Assembly (NCBI GenBank): GCA_009809945.1
Contig: WTPW01000926.1
Location: 37,966-101,965, forward strand
DNA: 64,000 bases
Direction of reading: 5' to 3'
Source of the DNA: Gigaspora margarita
Taxonomy: Eukaryota; Glomeromycota; Glomeromycetes; Diversisporales; Gigasporaceae
The first letter of the stretch is position 1, and each line of letters opens with the position of its first letter. This document shows positions 1 to 11,589 of this stretch, one piece after another. A model generated the notes under the pieces. The model saw only the letters and a list, made by a program, of their open reading frames with translations. It was not told where the DNA came from and made no database searches. Made by a program: the position numbers and the translations under genes.

Positions 1-40
1 TGTACTATATAAACTTGCAGAAGATTAAGTATATATAAAT

Positions 41-780
41 TTGCTAATGTTACAATATATTAACAACAAAGTGTTGATTCTGAGAGTAGAGTATAGATTA
101 AAATATCATATAGTAAACAAGCAGATTTGTGATTGTCTACACAAACTATGGTTAATGCTTATCAAAAGTAAATCAGGTCTAGCAAGATCTACTGCAAGTG
201 GAATACTACATTATTGCAATCTTTTGGGCTTCAGAATTATATAGCAAGCAAAACTCACATAGACGATACCAAGTTTAATCGAAAGATTAAACAATACAGA
301 AATTGTAGGTACAGTTACTTGAATTAGGCTTAGACAAGCCTAGTTAGATAACAAATGCAAGGATTGTATAATACTATAGAGCAATAGCAGAATTAAAGGT
401 AGCAAGTTTAAGTTTAATTTTAATACAAAATTGATACAAAGAGCAAAAGCACTTAAAATAAATATAGAATGCAAAGATATAGAAGAGACATTAAAGCTAG
501 CAGATGAAGCCACAAAAGAAATATGTTCAGTACTAAATACAAACAAAAAAAAAGGTTTTTGAAGAACTACAATAACTACTAGATAGTGTAGAGCAACTGA
601 TAAATTGGAACAGAACACAGCTGTTAATGTAAACACAATTACAAAAACTTAAAGGCCTTAGTAGCTACAGAAAAAGCCTTTTGGTTCCAAAAAGTAGAAG
701 AGCCACTAATCCAAAACATGGTAACAAGAAAACTAAAGCTATGCTATATATTAGAAAATGGAAATAATTTAGCTACCCAA
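41..780 (+). pseudogene. LINE relic, segment 1 (upstream of RNase H)
   Basis: A degenerate coding stretch with a 67-codon open start (41-244) followed by several stops and frameshifts. Translated pieces are Lys/Asn-rich and lead, after removal of the element at 781-1066, into the RNase H part of the same relic at 1067-1800. I recognise it as the middle of a non-LTR retrotransposon polyprotein mainly from that downstream RNase H motif; no reverse transcriptase catalytic motif is visible here. The 5' part lies outside the window or is lost. It is certainly non-functional. Confidence 0.5.
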
Positions 781-1066
781 CAGGACCCCGGACATCTCTC
801 ATATAGGTCATAACTGGATTTTGGCCAATTTTGATCTAATTTGCTAAAAATGACAAAATCTATTTACTTTAATAACTTCTAATCCAGTAATTAGAATTGA
901 ATAAACTTTTTTTGTTAGATGCATCTTACTAAGTGCTTTATTTTAAAAAAAGTTTATTCAAATTGGACCACTAGATGCCAAATAATTGCCAAAAACTGTT
1001 TTTTGCTAGGCGTTTTTGCTAAAAAAATTTCAAGTATGACCTCTATACTAGATGTCCAGGGTCCTC
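781..1066. mobile_element. CAGGACCC-family inverted-repeat element, copy 1
   Basis: A 286-bp element whose ends are inverted copies: the left end reads CAGGACCCCGGACATCTC and the right end is its complement with few changes. It is flanked by the direct repeat ACCCAA (775-780 and 1067-1072), so it inserted into the LINE relic. The inside holds an inverted pair of the 80-bp module shared with other elements (869-940 and about 948-990). No coding capacity. Confidence 0.75.
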
Positions 1067-1800
1067 ACCCAATCTACTCTTCTGCCTATTTTAAATAACA
1101 AAAAAACTGGAATAGATCTTGTTTGAAAAAGATAGAAGAAAAATAAAAATAGGCAAAATTAGAAAAAAAATCAAAAGGGAAGTTCTGGAAGTTAAGCATA
1201 GAGTTAGGGAAAAAGAAACAATGAATATTTAATTCAGTGTTCAGGGTGCCAATTGAACAAAGTAGCCAATAAAGGTTCCTGTCTTTTTAAAAAAATTTCA
1301 TAAGAAAAAAAGGCCTCTGAAAAAAGGAATAATTAAAAGGAAAGAAGCAAGCAGAACCCTCTGTAAAATCCCAATTAATGCTTTCTGTACTTTTAACAGA
1401 TTACAAGAATTTGGTATGCTGGATGCAGCCAGGATGTAAAAGTTATCATTGAAACAGTAACAGATACAATAATTGACAGTACATTGCAGAGCAGAAGTTT
1501 AGAAATGAGTTCAAGAAAATAGCAAACAATATAATATGAAGTCAAGTATAAGCATTTATACAGATGGCTTTCTAGAAGAGTTAGAGAACAGTATCTAGCT
1601 ACAAAAAATAGGAATAGGCTAGATTATACTTGATGAATAGGACTAGGCTAACCCTTGAGTATTAGTGCAGTTTGTGGGGCAATACAAGACTGGTCATTCT
1701 CAACTAGAGCAAAGTTAGCTGCAATAGAGGCAGCACTTCTAGTGATACCACAAAAATGTAAGTTCAATATATTGTTAATCTATAAAATACACAAAAACAG
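1067..1800 (+). pseudogene. LINE relic, segment 2 (start of RNase H domain)
   Basis: Continues the relic of segment 1. Around 1553-1567 the frame reads an I-Y-T-D-G motif, the first catalytic Asp region of an RNase H domain. About 60 codons on comes a stretch resembling the usual S-T-R-A-x-x-A-A-I-x-A motif (near 1690-1740). Several in-frame stops and frame changes separate these pieces. The domain breaks off near 1800, where a cluster of inserted elements starts, and resumes near 3150. This is a dead retrotransposon copy. Confidence 0.65.
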
Positions 1801-1802
1801 AC

Positions 1803-2020
1803 ATAACTCTTGATCCAGTAATTAGAATTTGATGAAACAACTACTATTCAACACAGTTCATCATGACAGTTTGAATGAGCTATGGATTATCTCTGTATGA
1901 CTACTAGGTACTGAGATCAGAACCAATAAACAATCAAGTATAAGATCTATAATTTGATTGGTTAGGTGATTTACTGTGCGAAAAAGTGCATATATGGCAT
2001 TTATAAACATGTCATATTTA
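1803..2020. repeat. Remnant carrying the shared 80-bp module
   Basis: From 1803 the sequence matches the module seen in several inverted-repeat elements of the window (ATAACTCTTGATCCAG at 1803, followed by the AACAACTACTATT and TGAATGAGCTATGG parts). It separates the two RNase H pieces and abuts the element at 2021. I could not define its own ends. Confidence 0.45.
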
Positions 2021-2437
2021 TACAGTGCACGACACCTAAAGACTAAAATAATTTCAAAACTTAATAGTTTATGATACAGAAAAGATATAAAAAAAAGAAA
2101 GCCACTATATTGTAGCCAAGTTAATTTGCTACAACTTAGCAGCTTTATTTTGAAAATAATTGCTATATATTCTTGATTTATAACATTTTAAATGTGCTCA
2201 ATTTTTATAGGATACATTAAAAAATTAACCAAAATGCGACAAGTCACATGTTTTGGCCTTTGTTTATTGGCTAATTTTTAAAAAAGTTGTTAATTAATAA
2301 AATTTTAGCTATTAACAAAAAATTTTTTTAACCAATCAAAATGCAAGAAATCAACAAAACATCAAAATTCATTATAAATTTTTTTCAAAATGGGACAAAT
2401 TATACATTTTAGACTTTAGGTATCATGCTCTATAGTA
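2021..2437. mobile_element. TACAGTGCA/ACACCTAAA inverted-repeat element, copy 1
   Basis: Left end TACAGTGCACGACACCTAAA; the right end at 2409-2437 is its inverted, diverged copy. The family is shared with 20647-21047, including an internal stretch about not losing a THGTAGC-like motif (TTGTAGC near 2112 and near 20933). Non-coding, about 417 bp, part of the cluster that splits the RNase H domain. Confidence 0.65.
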
Positions 2438-2692
2438 TATATAGGGGTGGGTCAATAGAAAAAGGACAAATCATTTTTAGTAATTTTTTTTAATTTTTAA
2501 ATTAAAATATCTTGACAACTATTTAATCAAATTTGCCAAAAATTTTTTTATTTTAATTTTGAAATTATATAGAATTAAAATAAAAAAATTATTAAATTTA
2601 TTAAGATAGTTGTTAAGATATTTAAGCTTAAAGTCAAGAAAACTTTTACTTAGAAAAAATTTGTCCCTTTTCTATTGACTCACCCCGTATAC
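2438..2692. mobile_element. TATAGGGG inverted-repeat element, copy 1
   Basis: Almost fully palindromic 255-bp element. The left end reads TATATAGGGGTGGGTCAATA and the right end (2659-2692) is the inverted copy. The arms contain TATCTTGACAACTATTTAAT on one side and its complement on the other. A second copy lies at 62580-62831 and a partial relative at 63114-63229. No coding capacity. Confidence 0.75.
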
Positions 2693-3149
2693 TTTATATT
2701 TTATTTATTACATATATATTATTTATTTCATATATTATATTTCTATTATATATACTATATATTTTATTAGTAGTAGATATAGCACATATTGCATATGTAA
2801 TAGATATAGCCTGTTATATTTGAGAAAAACAAAAATGTATAAAAGCAGCCAATGTGGACCCAAGTTCAATATTGAGTTTTCATACTTTTTCAATAATAAA
2901 ACCAATTATTTACTACACAAATTAAACAATTACTAATTTCTTCATACAATTTTAATTGTGTCTCTTTTGTAAAAAAACACCTTTCAACTTAGATAAATTA
3001 TAGTAACAAGTAAGGCTATACAAAGTGTTTACTGTCTAAGGTTGCTCTAATTATCTACTATCTTTAAAGAAGTGGATATAGAATAAAAATATATACAATA
3101 GTGCTAATGCAATCAGTATAATTAAAAAGATATAATTTAATTAGAAAAA
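2693..3149. other. AT-rich stretch without recognised feature
   Basis: TATATT-rich low-complexity DNA up to about 2790, then unassigned sequence. It belongs to the inserted block that separates the two halves of the LINE RNase H domain. I see no gene in it. Confidence 0.4.
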
Positions 3150-4440
3150 GTCAAAAATATTGAAGCTCAAAAATAGGAGTATCTTAGCAATAATTGCAGA
3201 CTTCATTGAATATAAAGAGTTAGATGTCGAATTTGTTAAAGTAAAAGAGCACAATGAAGTATATTTTAACAAGCAGGTAGACAAGCTGGCAAAAGAAGGT
3301 TGCAAAGAAGAAAAATTTGTTCATAGAACATAGATTGGTTGAGGTTGTTAAAGGTAGTAACGAGGTAGAAAAGGCATACAATAGATATCCCTATTAGAGG
3401 ATTAGTAAATAGTATTACAAATATGTATTAGTCTAGAATAGTTACAAATAAGTAGTATAGATGAGTTAGTGAACAAAAACAATAGAGATATAGTAATCAA
3501 TTAGAAGAAAATTTGGTGAAATATTAGAAAAAACACAGGAGCAAAATGTAAAAGTATGAAAAATAGCAGGAAATGGGTTTTTGATATAAAGTATCTAAAC
3601 AATTTGTTGCTGAATTTAAATATTCTATATAAGAAAAGCCTGAAACTATATCTGCATACTACCTGCATAGCATGTAAATAAGAAGTTGAAAATTTGAATT
3701 ATTTAGCAAGTTGTGAAATCTATAAGATCTTCTAGAAAAAAATTAAGCTCGAGTCTGCAAAATTAGCTCTAAATAAACTAACCCTTGTTAGTAGAAAATG
3801 AAAAAGGAAAAAAAGAGAAGAACTCACAACTGATATTACAAATACAAAAACAATACTAATAGGATCCACAAGGTCTAATAGTTTAGTAAACTGTATAAAC
3901 TGCATAAGAGGAGTTTTTTATACCTTTGATGATGAAAGCAGAAAAGAAATAAATACTCAAAAAAGGACTTACACAGGCTTAGAAAAGAGTTCAAGTGAGT
4001 TATTTGGCCTTTTAGATATAAGGTTGTTAATGACTAGGAGAAAAATTATAGTATTATAACCAAGGAAAAAAGGAAAAAATCTTTAAGAAGCAGAACCAGA
4101 AAGAAGAGGCTGAGCAAAAAGACATTTGAGCAATTGACTACAGAACTCATAGCTAAAAAAAACAAAGTGTAGTCTAATTTGAAGAAACAGATAACAAATT
4201 TGATTCAAACTAATATAAAACCTATGTGGTTTGGCCTTTACAGACCTCTAGCTAAACAAATGTAAAAGCAATCTTAACAAGGCTAGCAATTACCATTCAC
4301 TGACTTGAGAGATTACCTTCAGCAAGTTGAAGTCCTAAGAATAGAAAAAAGATTGCTGTGGCAGATTGTATCTGGGCACTTTAAAGCAGCTGGGTAAGTC
4401 TTTATTGTAGAAAAAGAAGAGTTGAAAGCAGTAGTTGATT
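3150..4440 (+). pseudogene. LINE relic, segment 3 (end of RNase H and C-terminus)
   Basis: The frame at about 3180-3310 reads an I-I-A-D-F-I-E-Y then F-V-K-V-K-x-H stretch followed by N-K-Q-V-D-K-L-A-K-E-G. This is the last part of an RNase H domain, with the His region and the final Asp region of the fold. Downstream, frames with many stops continue to about 4440 and include Lys-rich and Cys-x2-Cys-like pieces typical of the C-terminal region of these LINEs. It is the continuation of segments 1 and 2 after the inserted block. Confidence 0.65.
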
Positions 4441-4469
4441 GCTAAAAAAAATTAACAAAATAAATAAAT

Positions 4470-5055
4470 AAACAGTATTGCTATTTATACTATGATTTTT
4501 CTATTTGCACCATGTCATAGTTTTTGTATAACATTAGATCATTAATTAATTTTTTCTATTTACACTATGGTAAAGTTATACAACCATTTGAAAAATCTTA
4601 TCTTGCACCCCTACATGTTGTTAATCTACAAAAAAATGTGAGTTTTTATTGGTACAACATTAAAACAGTCTAAGGTTATATGAAAATTGCAAAAATCTTA
4701 TACTGCACCTCTACATGTTAATTTACAAAAAAAGGTGAGTTTTTATTGGTATGACATAATATAGCCCAAGATTATACAAAATTGCAAAATTCTGACCTGC
4801 ATTATGTTAAGGCCTTAAGAAATTAGAGTAAGATTTGGCTGCATTATAAAATTAGAATTAGGGTTGGCCCACATTATAAATTAGGTTAGCAGGCATACTA
4901 GAACATTCTAACCAGCCTGAGGTTGCACAAAAATTGCAAAAATTTTATCCTGCACCTCTAAATATTGTTAATCTACGAAAAAGGTGAGTTTTTATTGGTG
5001 CAATATTAAAAAAGCCTAAAGTTACATGAGAATTGTGAAAAATCTTTTTTATATG
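4470..5055. repeat. Tandem array, about 110-bp degenerate unit
   Basis: The phrase GTGAGTTTTTATTGGT followed by AAAATTGCAAAAATCTTAT and CTGCACCTCTACATGTTAAT recurs near 4637, 4735 and 4984, with partial copies between. The left part (4474-4600) carries the TTGCTATTTATACTATG end motif, which is also found inverted at 20515-20570 beside another copy of the same repeat phrase (20431-20455). Non-coding. Confidence 0.6.
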
Positions 5056-5154
5056 TTCACAGGTCAAATAAAACCATATTAGACAGCAATCGGGTTCCTG
5101 ATAGGTCTCCTACAGCAATATGATACCCATATGGAAAACTACTAGTAAAAAAAT

Positions 5155-6545
5155 CCTAAATGTTCCCGATTAGCCTCTGATTTCAAACAGAAATTTGGCA
5201 GAAAAAAGAGACTTTTTGGAACTATTTAGGCTCAAAATCGATATACCAGTATGCCTATTAACATACATGATAGTCATCTTATTTTGCCCTAAATTGCAAA
5301 AAAACTGGATATACTTCAGGATTAATTAAGATACCTATCATGTATATTAATAGACCTACCAGGACCCCGAACAATCTATGTAATGTCATATTTGAAAAAT
5401 TGCTAACAGAGGGCCATTTTTTTAAAAAGGTTATATGGGGTGTGGTCAATTAAACCAGCCCTTTTTTGCAATTTTTTGAAAAATGAGTTTTTATTAGATT
5501 CATATAAATTTTGACATGATTGACACTTTTCAATTATAAATGAAAGTCGATATGCATAATAAAAATTCAAGATAATTGTAAAAGAAAAATTGCACGAGGC
5601 CACGTAGGGCCAACACATCACGAGATTATCCGATAGTCACCTGCTACATTTAACCAATCAAAATCGTGAAATTTAATTAATCCTGGATCAGTCTGAAAAT
5701 TAAAACAAATGATTAAACTCAATTATCTCAAAATAAAATATATGTAAAAAAGGGCTGTTTTAATAGACAACACCCCATATTTGAAAAGTAGGTATTGGGT
5801 AAAATGGTTATATTTGAAAACAGATAATGGGCAAAATGAGTATATTTGAAAGAATAGTAACAGGGTAATTTTTTCCAAATATTATATTTGAAAAGTGGTA
5901 ATGGGAATGGTAAGTGTTTTTTTTTTTTTTAGAGAGTGTTGGTTCGAAAAATCTTTTTTGAAAGCTTACATTTCAAAAATTGGGAACTGATACCAAAGTT
6001 GGTACCTGATATTTGAAATGTAGCTAATATATACCAAAGTAGAACCGCTAACAGAAAAAATTTTACTATGATCCTCAAATATAACCTCACATAGATTATT
6101 CAGGGTCCTAACCTACTAGTATATCGATTTTGATCCTAAATAGTTCTGAAAAGTCTCTTATTTCCGCCAAATTTCTGTTTGAAATCAGAGGCTAATTGGG
6201 AACATTTAGATTTAAAATCGATATAACGGTAGACATATTAACATACATGAAAGGTATCTTATTTTTGATCTAAATTGCAAGTAAACCGGATACTCTTCGG
6301 GATTAATTAAGATACCTATTATGTATATTATTAGGTCTACCGTTATATCAATTTTGATCCTAAATAGTTCTAAAAAGTCTCTTATTTCTGCCAAATTTCT
6401 GTTTGAAATCAGAGACTAATCAGGAACATTTAGATTTAAAATTGATATAATGGTAGACATATTAACATACACGAAAAGTATCTTATTTTTGATCTAAATT
6501 GCAAGTAAACTAGATACTTTTCGGAATTAATTAAGATACATATCG
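5155..6545. repeat. Palindromic 224-bp unit in tandem, interrupted by an element
   Basis: The phrase AAAATCGATATA...GACATATTAACATACATGA recurs at 5231, 6211 and 6435. The last two are 224 bp apart. The first is 980 bp from the second because the 751-bp element at 5360-6110 lies between them. Removing that element with one 6-bp duplication gives back nearly the 224-bp spacing. The unit is itself an inverted repeat: TGTTTGAAATCAGAG appears in both orientations (5172-5190 inverted, 6174-6192 direct). Confidence 0.7.
5360..6110. mobile_element. CAGGACCC-family inverted-repeat element, copy 2
   Basis: Ends CAGGACCCCGAACAATCTAT and, inverted at the right, TAGGACCCTGAATAATCTAT. It is flanked by ACCTAC on both sides (5354-5359, 6111-6116). 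Inside are repeated TATTTGAAAA and ATTGGGTAAAATG phrases and a T-tract at 5919-5930. The same phrases occur in the copy at 24952-25836. Confidence 0.75.
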
Positions 6546-6902
6546 TTATTTTCAATAGGGCTATTGTTTATATTTTTACTTGATTAATATATTTATATAC
6601 TGATATAAATGTTATAATATTTGTTTTATTGAAGCAATAGTATCGAAATATAATTTTATACAATTATATATTGTTATATCTAAAAGCATATTACAAAGAT
6701 TTATAATATTTCGAAAATTAAGTATTGCTAATCTGGAGAAATTTCTTCTTTGATTTAATTACTGTCTAGATCTTCACCTCCTGATATAGCAACATTTTCT
6801 TCTTTATTTTGCTTACTACGTCCATTGCTATTACCACCACTACTTTTATTACCATTGCCACTTCCACTACCACTACTTTTATTACCACTGCTACTTCTAC
6901 TA

Positions 6903-9123
6903 CATCAGCAAATTTATATATGCGTAATCTTGTGCAAGTTTTTACGGTATGTAAAAAAATTGTAAACTTACGTAAAATTTAGTGTAAAAATATGTAAGTC
7001 TTACAGTACGTAATAAAATTGTAAATTTACATAAAATTTTTACGTAAATTTACAATTTTCTTATAGTGTGTAAAAAAATTGTAAATTTATGTAAAAATTT
7101 TATGTAACTTTACAATTTTCTTATGGTATGTAAGAAAATCATAAATTTATATAAAAATTTTACGTAAATTTACGATTTTTCTGACGAACTGTAAGAATAT
7201 AGTCATTTTCTCTTTTCCAATTTTTGTATTGATTATATGCGATATATAACGCATAATTGTTTTATTGTATTCATTAGTAGTTTCGAAATGGTTCGAACTG
7301 GTTTGTAACCTAATTATACCAAGCACACATTGGACTATGTTTCAAAATATTTTAGGACTGAGAAACCAAGCTAGATCAGTAGATCTGTAGCCCGGGTCAT
7401 ACCAAGGATGCGTTTGACTAATATTTTCAAAATGTTTCAAAATGTTTCAATGATCATAGTACAAGATCAGATTAGATCTGTTTATTTTTTTATTTATAAT
7501 TTAGATATTCTATCAGTTTTTTTTTGTTTTGTTTTGTTTTGTTTCCTTTCGTTTAGTATCATTTTGTTTCATTTATTTTTTCAATTTTTTTGTATTTTTT
7601 TTCTTTATTAATTTTTTTTTATTTTATTTCTACAAAAACACTTTTTGACACTTTGCAAGAAATCTAGTGACTTTCTGACACATTGCGCAAGGCAACACAT
7701 TGTTGTTGTTCTAGTTGGTGTATTGTAGTTGGTATCATTGTTGGTGTCATTGTTGGTATCGTCGTTGGTATTGTCGCTAGCTAGTGTCGTTGTTGTTCTT
7801 GTGGAATAGCTTTACCTCCTCGGTGTTCTTGTAGATAGTATTGTTGTGGGTGGTCCATTTGTTTTTCTTCTCTTGCATTCGTATGGGGTGGTCTTGCTCG
7901 TTTCTCTTGCATTTGTACAGGGTGGTCTTCTCATTCTTTTGCGCTTGTTAGGGGTCGTATTGGGTAATTTTTCTCGTTTCTCTTGCGTTTGTACAGGGTG
8001 GTATAACACTAACACTTCTGAGAAATAGTTTTTTTTTACTTCTTTACTATTTTTTTTAGAAAGTAGTGAATATAAGCGAATATAAGTGACTATAAGCGAA
8101 TATGTGCGAATATAAGCGAAGATGAGCAAATATAAGCAAATGTAATAGTTTATTTTTTTTGGTTTCATTTTTTTTCGTTATTTTTTCAGTTTTGTTTTTT
8201 GTTTTTTGTTCTTTTTTTTTTACTTTTTTTTTTAATTTTATTTTATTTTATTTATTCCTTACTTCTTTCAGAACTTTGCAAGACAATGATATAACTATTC
8301 CAGCACTTTACAAGAACACCAATTCCAACTTCTCTGGCACTTTGCAAGAAGTAGCAAATATGTACGAATATAAGCGAATATGGGCGAATATGGGTGAATA
8401 TAAGCAAATATAATAGTTTATTTTTTTTCGTTTTCATTTTTTTCGTTATTTTTTGGTTTTGTTTTTTGTTTTTTGTTTGTTTCTTTTTTTTTTACTTCAG
8501 AACTTTGCAAGAAAATGACGTAACTATTCCAGCACTTTACAAGAACACAAATTCTAACTTCTCCGGCACTTTGCAAAAAGTAGCGAATATGAGCGAATAT
8601 AAGCGAATATAAGCGAATATAATAGTTTGTTTTTTTTGTTTTCATTTTTTTTTCATTATTTTTTTTTGGTTTCGTTCTATTTTTTTTGTCATTTTTTTTA
8701 TAATATATATAATAAAATATGTAATATTTAAAATATAATATATAATAAATAAAATAAAATTTTATATTAAATTGCGAAAACTTGCAAATATTGTATATTT
8801 ATTGTTATTTAAAATAATTTATAATTAAAAAAAAATTTTATAATAAATTGCGAAAACTTGTGAAAACTTGTGAAAACCTGTAAAACATTCAGATGATAGG
8901 TATCGATATATCTAACCGGTTAGTAATCGATGTATATCAATTTCAAATTTACTATGCCGTAAATGTTCGTAATTATTACACTTGCATAATACTCTGTAGT
9001 TACTATAGTGTAAACTTGCATAATTATTACACCTACGTAATCCTCCAAACTAATCATAAGTTTTCATAAGTTTACACCTGCGTAAATACTTGCGGAGGTT
9101 TACGCATATTTTTTTTGCTAATG
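6903..9123. mobile_element. TIR element inserted in the Gly/Ser-rich pseudogene
   Basis: A 2.2-kb element with ends CATCAGCAAATTTATATATG (left) and, inverted at the right, CATTAGCAAAAAAAATATGC. Both are followed by a GCGTAA...CTTG/CGCAAGT motif. Subterminal regions (6950-7195 and 8960-9105) are packed with variants of TTACGTAAA and CACTTGCATAA, as expected for transposase-binding repeats. The flanking DNA is the same Gly/Ser codon repeat on both sides, so the duplicated target (TACTAC-like) cannot be measured exactly. No transposase is visible; the open frames inside come from repeats. Confidence 0.6.
7800..8680. repeat. Tandem repeats with GCGAATATAA clusters
   Basis: Units of about 230 bp recur (8030-8260 partial, 8260-8490, 8495-8680). 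Each combines a T-rich tract, the phrase ACTTTGCAAGA...CCAGCACTTTACAAGAACAC and a cluster of the short repeat GCGAATATAA. Open frames here (8159-8413, 8394-8612) repeat the same residues because the DNA repeats; I do not consider them genes. Part of the TIR element at 6903-9123. Confidence 0.65.
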
Positions 9124-11396
9124 TACTACTACTTTTATTACTACCACCACTTCCACTACTACTCCTGTTACCATCTTACTTCCACTACTACTGCCATTAC
9201 CACTACCACTTCCATTACCACTGCCATTACCATCACTAATTCTATTTTCATTACCATCTCTACTTCCACTTCCACTTCCACTTCCAATTCCAATACCACT
9301 CCCACTTCCATTTCCAATCCTATTATCATAGTTACTGCCACCACTACCTGCAGAGATAGTTTTATCAAATTTCTCATTATTATCAGCTTCTTTATCAGAA
9401 TGATATAAAACTGAAATAGACCAAGCCAGAGCTTCTAGAGGTAGTTTTGATTTATTTGCCCACTTTGCATTACTATACCATCTTTTTTTTAAGCATTTAA
9501 CGTGAGAAATTTTTTCTCCTATTTCATCAGTTAGTCGAATAATTTTTTTAATCTTATTGTAATATAAAATAAAAGGAACATTATAAAAAAATTTAATAAA
9601 TTACAATTATAATAATAATTACTTACCCTTTGAGACCTCTATGGCTTGTTATAAATGCAAATTACATGGCAGTTATTTTTCTTTTTGTTTACTAGGTGAA
9701 TTTTTAATTGTCATTCTGAATCCATTCTTTCTGCATCTGTTTCCGAAACTTCATCCAAATTAAAGTCTCTCATTAATTATATCTTTAAGATCAGCTTTAA
9801 AGTCATTCCAATTAATAGAAGGGGCAAGATCTTTGAGATTTTTATCATTGGTATTAATCATATGATTAATATCTTGAACTCGTCACCTCATTTTATATTA
9901 ATTAAATATAGATCAGTTCGTAAATAGTTATTTAATAATCTATAACTATTACCAGTAATATTATATTTATTTGTATAAAAAAAACTACTTACTTTACCAT
10001 GGCGTGTATTTATTTCTTTCTGTTTTTTGTTAGCTTTTGACTTCTTTGAATCTTGATCGATAGTCCATTTTTCATGGCATTGTCAGTGAAGGTTTTGAAG
10101 GACATACTTTATCTTACTTAATTTATATCTAAATCAGCCTTCAAAAGCTTTGGCTATTACTAGTATAATGTTTTTGCTTATGTTACATGAGATTTCTGAC
10201 CTTTTTTTTTTGCATCACGATCAAGGTATCTTCAAGACCATTTAAAATTTGAATTACCTTATCCTATATTCAATTAAACAATAATTTAACTAACAGCTTT
10301 TTTTACTTATAAATTATAATATTATATACATGAAACAGTTTATACTGTTCTTCATCCATATCTTCTAACAATTTACATGACTTTCTTGCATATTCAATAG
10401 GTGGTTTTGGGCTTACTGATAGTTTTTGCTGATTATTGTTATTGGCTTCATCATTATTTCATTGTTTCTCCTTTTCCTTTCTTTGAATTTCAGTAGTAGT
10501 AGTTTGTATGTTAGAGTCAGAATTTTGGTCTTCAAGTTAAGAAAGACCAATCTTATTGAATGGACAAGAAAGTCCATTAGTCCCATTAGTATCTTCAGGG
10601 TCGCTGTTTTCATTATAATTATAGACATCATCAGAATGCATGTTTGGAGTTTTTGGAGTTGAAGTTCGAGCTTTAAAATCCTTAACTTGATTTGTTACGG
10701 AATACATAGCTTGTTTTAAAAAATCTATCTCTATATAAAAATTTCATTAGACAAATTAATTTATCAAAAAACCTTATAATAAAAATAAAAATGGCTTTAT
10801 ATAGCCACAAAAATTACTAGAATCTCTTTCATTAGAAGATTTAGAATGACGACGTGAACGTTTACGACTACTATCATATGATATAGACCTGGACCTAGAT
10901 CTGGACTTGTAACTTTAGCTTCGACAGCCTCATTTATTTGATCATGTAGGTGTTGTCGATTGAATATGGCTTTGATTTCTTTGTAGTGGCATTGGTGTTG
11001 AACAATAATTTTGGTGAGAAGAAGTAGGTGGTAAAATAGAATGACGTTTGGGCACTATATTAATTTTATAGGAATTGCTTCTATACATTTTGTCAAAAAG
11101 GCCAAAAAAAATAACAAAAATGTGTTTGATTGAGATATCGATTGTTCAGTTTATTTATTAAACGAGAAAGAAAAGAGAAATGTTTCTTTATATATATTTT
11201 ACCTGTGAAATAATGTAATATTTAAACTGGAATAACGACTGATGAATAATTATTAAATAAAGTATAAACAAAGTAAAAGTCTAATAAACTAACATAATTT
11301 GTAAAAAGTATGATATATTTTTTTAAGTGAAAGAGTAAATCTGCTCACGCATGCTTAAAAGCATGACTTATTTATAGATTTTATTTAGATCTTATT

Positions 11397-11537
11397 TGAG
11401 TGTCGCCAAAGAAAAACCTGTTATCAGGATTTTAATTATATTTTGTACCAGATACAACCTATATAATCTAATGAAATTGTATCTAGTACAAAATATAATT
11501 GAAATCCCGATGGCAGGTTTTCTTTTGATGACATTGA
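11397..11537. mobile_element. Small inverted-repeat element (GTGTCGCCAAAG)
   Basis: The left arm reads GTGTCGCCAAAGAAAAACCT and then GGATTTTAATTATATTTTGT. The right arm is the inverted copy with a few changes (CATCAAAAGAAAACCTGC on the complement). Total about 140 bp, hairpin-forming, MITE-like. Confidence 0.65.
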
Positions 11538-11589
11538 TTTCATTAGCAGTTAATTAATCAATATTACATAATATAGTAAATAAAATTAA

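Larger units (their letters stand above)
6756..11088 (-). pseudogene. Ser/Arg- and Gly/Ser-rich protein pseudogene, split by a TIR element
   Basis: Read on the minus strand from an ATG at 11086-11088, the frame begins MYRSNSYKINIVPKRHS and runs about 100 codons, but two TGA and one TAA stop interrupt it. A Ser/Arg-rich tract (SYKSRSRSRSISYDSSRKRS) follows. After a probable intron near 10720-10810 come about 150 codons rich in Asn, Asp and Lys with two more stops, then further exons with splice-like gaps near 10270-10330 and 9900-10000. The last part (9424-9124) becomes a long Gly-Ser-Asn repeat (GSGSG... type). It breaks at 9123 where a 2.2-kb element is inserted, and resumes at 6902 with the same repeat to a stop near 6756. 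I do not recognise the family. The repeat-derived C-terminus and many stops say it is not functional; it may be a transposon-borne or multicopy gene relic. Confidence 0.5.

Noticed and set aside
7408..7611. Hydrophobic Phe-rich frame that looks like a membrane protein
   Set aside because: It comes from T-rich low-complexity DNA; the same artefact occurs at 8159-8612, 24526-24861, 25152-25409 and 42003-42308.
9168..9377. Frame reading Val/Glu/Met repeats
   Set aside because: Out-of-frame reading of the Gly/Ser codon repeat of the minus-strand pseudogene.
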